This document shows, piece by piece, positions 63,513 to 64,000 of a stretch of 64,000 nt of DNA (position 1 is the stretch's first letter; each line of letters starts with the position of its first letter). Made by a program: the position numbers and the translations under genes. The notes under the pieces are model-generated. The model made no database searches and was not told where the DNA came from. It worked only from the letters and a program-made list of their open reading frames with translations. The stretch covers positions 1,240,001 through 1,304,000 of the forward strand of contig NZ_CP136423.1 of NCBI RefSeq assembly GCF_034356035.1, written 5' to 3'. Origin of the DNA: Blautia hydrogenotrophica DSM 10507. GTDB lineage: Bacteria > Bacillota > Clostridia > Lachnospirales > Lachnospiraceae.

Positions 63513-64000
63513 GTGTACGGAATGAAAATTAACAAATGGAATTTAATGATATACAGTGGCTTTTTTTGTTTGCTCATGCCTACATTTATGATTTCTTTTG
63601 CAGGGTACCTGTTTCCAGGAGCAAGTATTTATCTATGGATGGCTGCAAGTCTAGTTTTTTCTTATTTTTATGCATCTTGCGGGAAAATATGCCTGAAAAT
63701 ATCTATCCCTAAGCTGTTAAAAAAACCAGGGCTTGTCTGGATGTTAATTATAATTATCGTTTTAATGCATAATTATGATTTAAAAGAAAGCATCACAGCC
63801 AGACAGCCCATTTGCTATATTAGTCTCTTTATTTTATTTTTTATATTAAGTCAAACCATAACTTGGGTAAAATTTTTCTGGGGAGTAGTGAAAATATTCT
63901 GTACTTTTCACCTTATCACAGGAATTTTTTTCTTGTTCAATAAGTCAATGCTTATAAACAATATCATACCGTTATTTCAGGTAGATGAAAATGTAATCAG
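63513..64000 (+). CDS. Membrane protein, probable EPS polymerase, cut by window end
   Basis: An open frame from GTG 63513 that continues beyond the window (162 codons visible). GGAGG (63500-63504) is 8 bases before the GTG; ATG 63522 is in the same frame but too far from it, and ATG 63508 opens another frame that stops at once. The visible product is highly hydrophobic, with several membrane helices (LMIYSGFFCLLMPTFMISFAG, MAASLVFSYFYA, GLVWMLIIIIVLM, PICYISLFILFFILS). Position after glycosyltransferases makes a Wzy-like polymerase likely, but the diagnostic external loop is not in view. Confidence 0.6.
   Translation, partial: MYGMKINKWNLMIYSGFFCLLMPTFMISFAGYLFPGASIYLWMAASLVFSYFYASCGKICLKISIPKLLKKPGLVWMLIIIIVLMHNYDLKESITARQPICYISLFILFFILSQTITWVKFFWGVVKIFCTFHLITGIFFLFNKSMLINNIIPLFQVDENVI

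Noticed and set aside
1..64000. CRISPR arrays, tRNA or rRNA genes, or an intact insertion sequence.
   Set aside because: No regularly spaced direct repeats with spacers, no tRNA-like cloverleaf blocks and no complete transposase gene were noticed on either strand by eye.

Overview
The window looks like the chromosome of a low-to-moderate GC Gram-positive anaerobe of the Clostridia, most likely a Lachnospiraceae relative. This rests on the order secDF, recJ, apt, relA, metallohydrolase, hemZ, HD protein, hisS, aspS, on strong AGGAGG-type ribosome binding sites, on Gram-positive style lipoproteins, and on a HemZ-type radical SAM enzyme. The family assignment is inference from gene order and protein style; no database search was possible.

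Layout. (1) Positions 1-12.6 kb hold a rightward housekeeping block: protein export (SecDF), DNA repair (RecJ), purine salvage and stringent response (Apt, RSH), a small metallohydrolase, HemZ, an HD-domain protein, and two tRNA synthetases. (2) 12.6-19.6 kb hold a leftward lipoprotein and a four-gene MacAB-like export operon with two different membrane-fusion (adaptor) proteins around one ATPase and one permease. (3) 19.6-24.8 kb hold a histidine kinase and an OmpR-type regulator, both leftward, separated by a rightward solute-binding lipoprotein and by intergenic palindromic or repeated elements. (4) From 25.1 kb to the end, the DNA is a large, visibly more A+T-rich surface-polysaccharide region. 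One initiating sugar-phosphate transferase (25.1 kb) is followed by three separate units: unit A, rightward (27.0-40.5 kb); unit B, leftward (51.9-41.0 kb); unit C, rightward (57.0 kb to beyond the end). Units A and B each carry their own glycosyltransferases, decorating enzymes, flippase and polymerase; C has a probable polymerase at the window edge. Between B and C lies a scar zone with a broken AAA-ATPase-like/nuclease gene, a small unknown gene, a pair of inverted MITE-like elements and a HipBA-like kinase/antitoxin pair.

How it works together. The 25.1 kb transferase would load the first sugar phosphate on undecaprenyl phosphate. Each unit would then build its own repeat unit: UDP-ManNAcA supply in A, and UDP-glucuronate supply by two related dehydrogenases in B and C. 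Units A and B then flip and polymerise their repeat units with their own proteins.

The most striking observation is a perfectly conserved 27-base motif just upstream of all three units, in the orientation of transcription each time (26986-27012 +, 52266-52292 -, 56984-57010 +). It is an A/T-only 6-bp hairpin followed by TGGAGTTGGCA, and looks like a shared leader element controlling alternative capsule operons. A second strong observation is a run of ten G in an acetyltransferase gene of unit A, which puts the gene out of frame and suggests phase variation.
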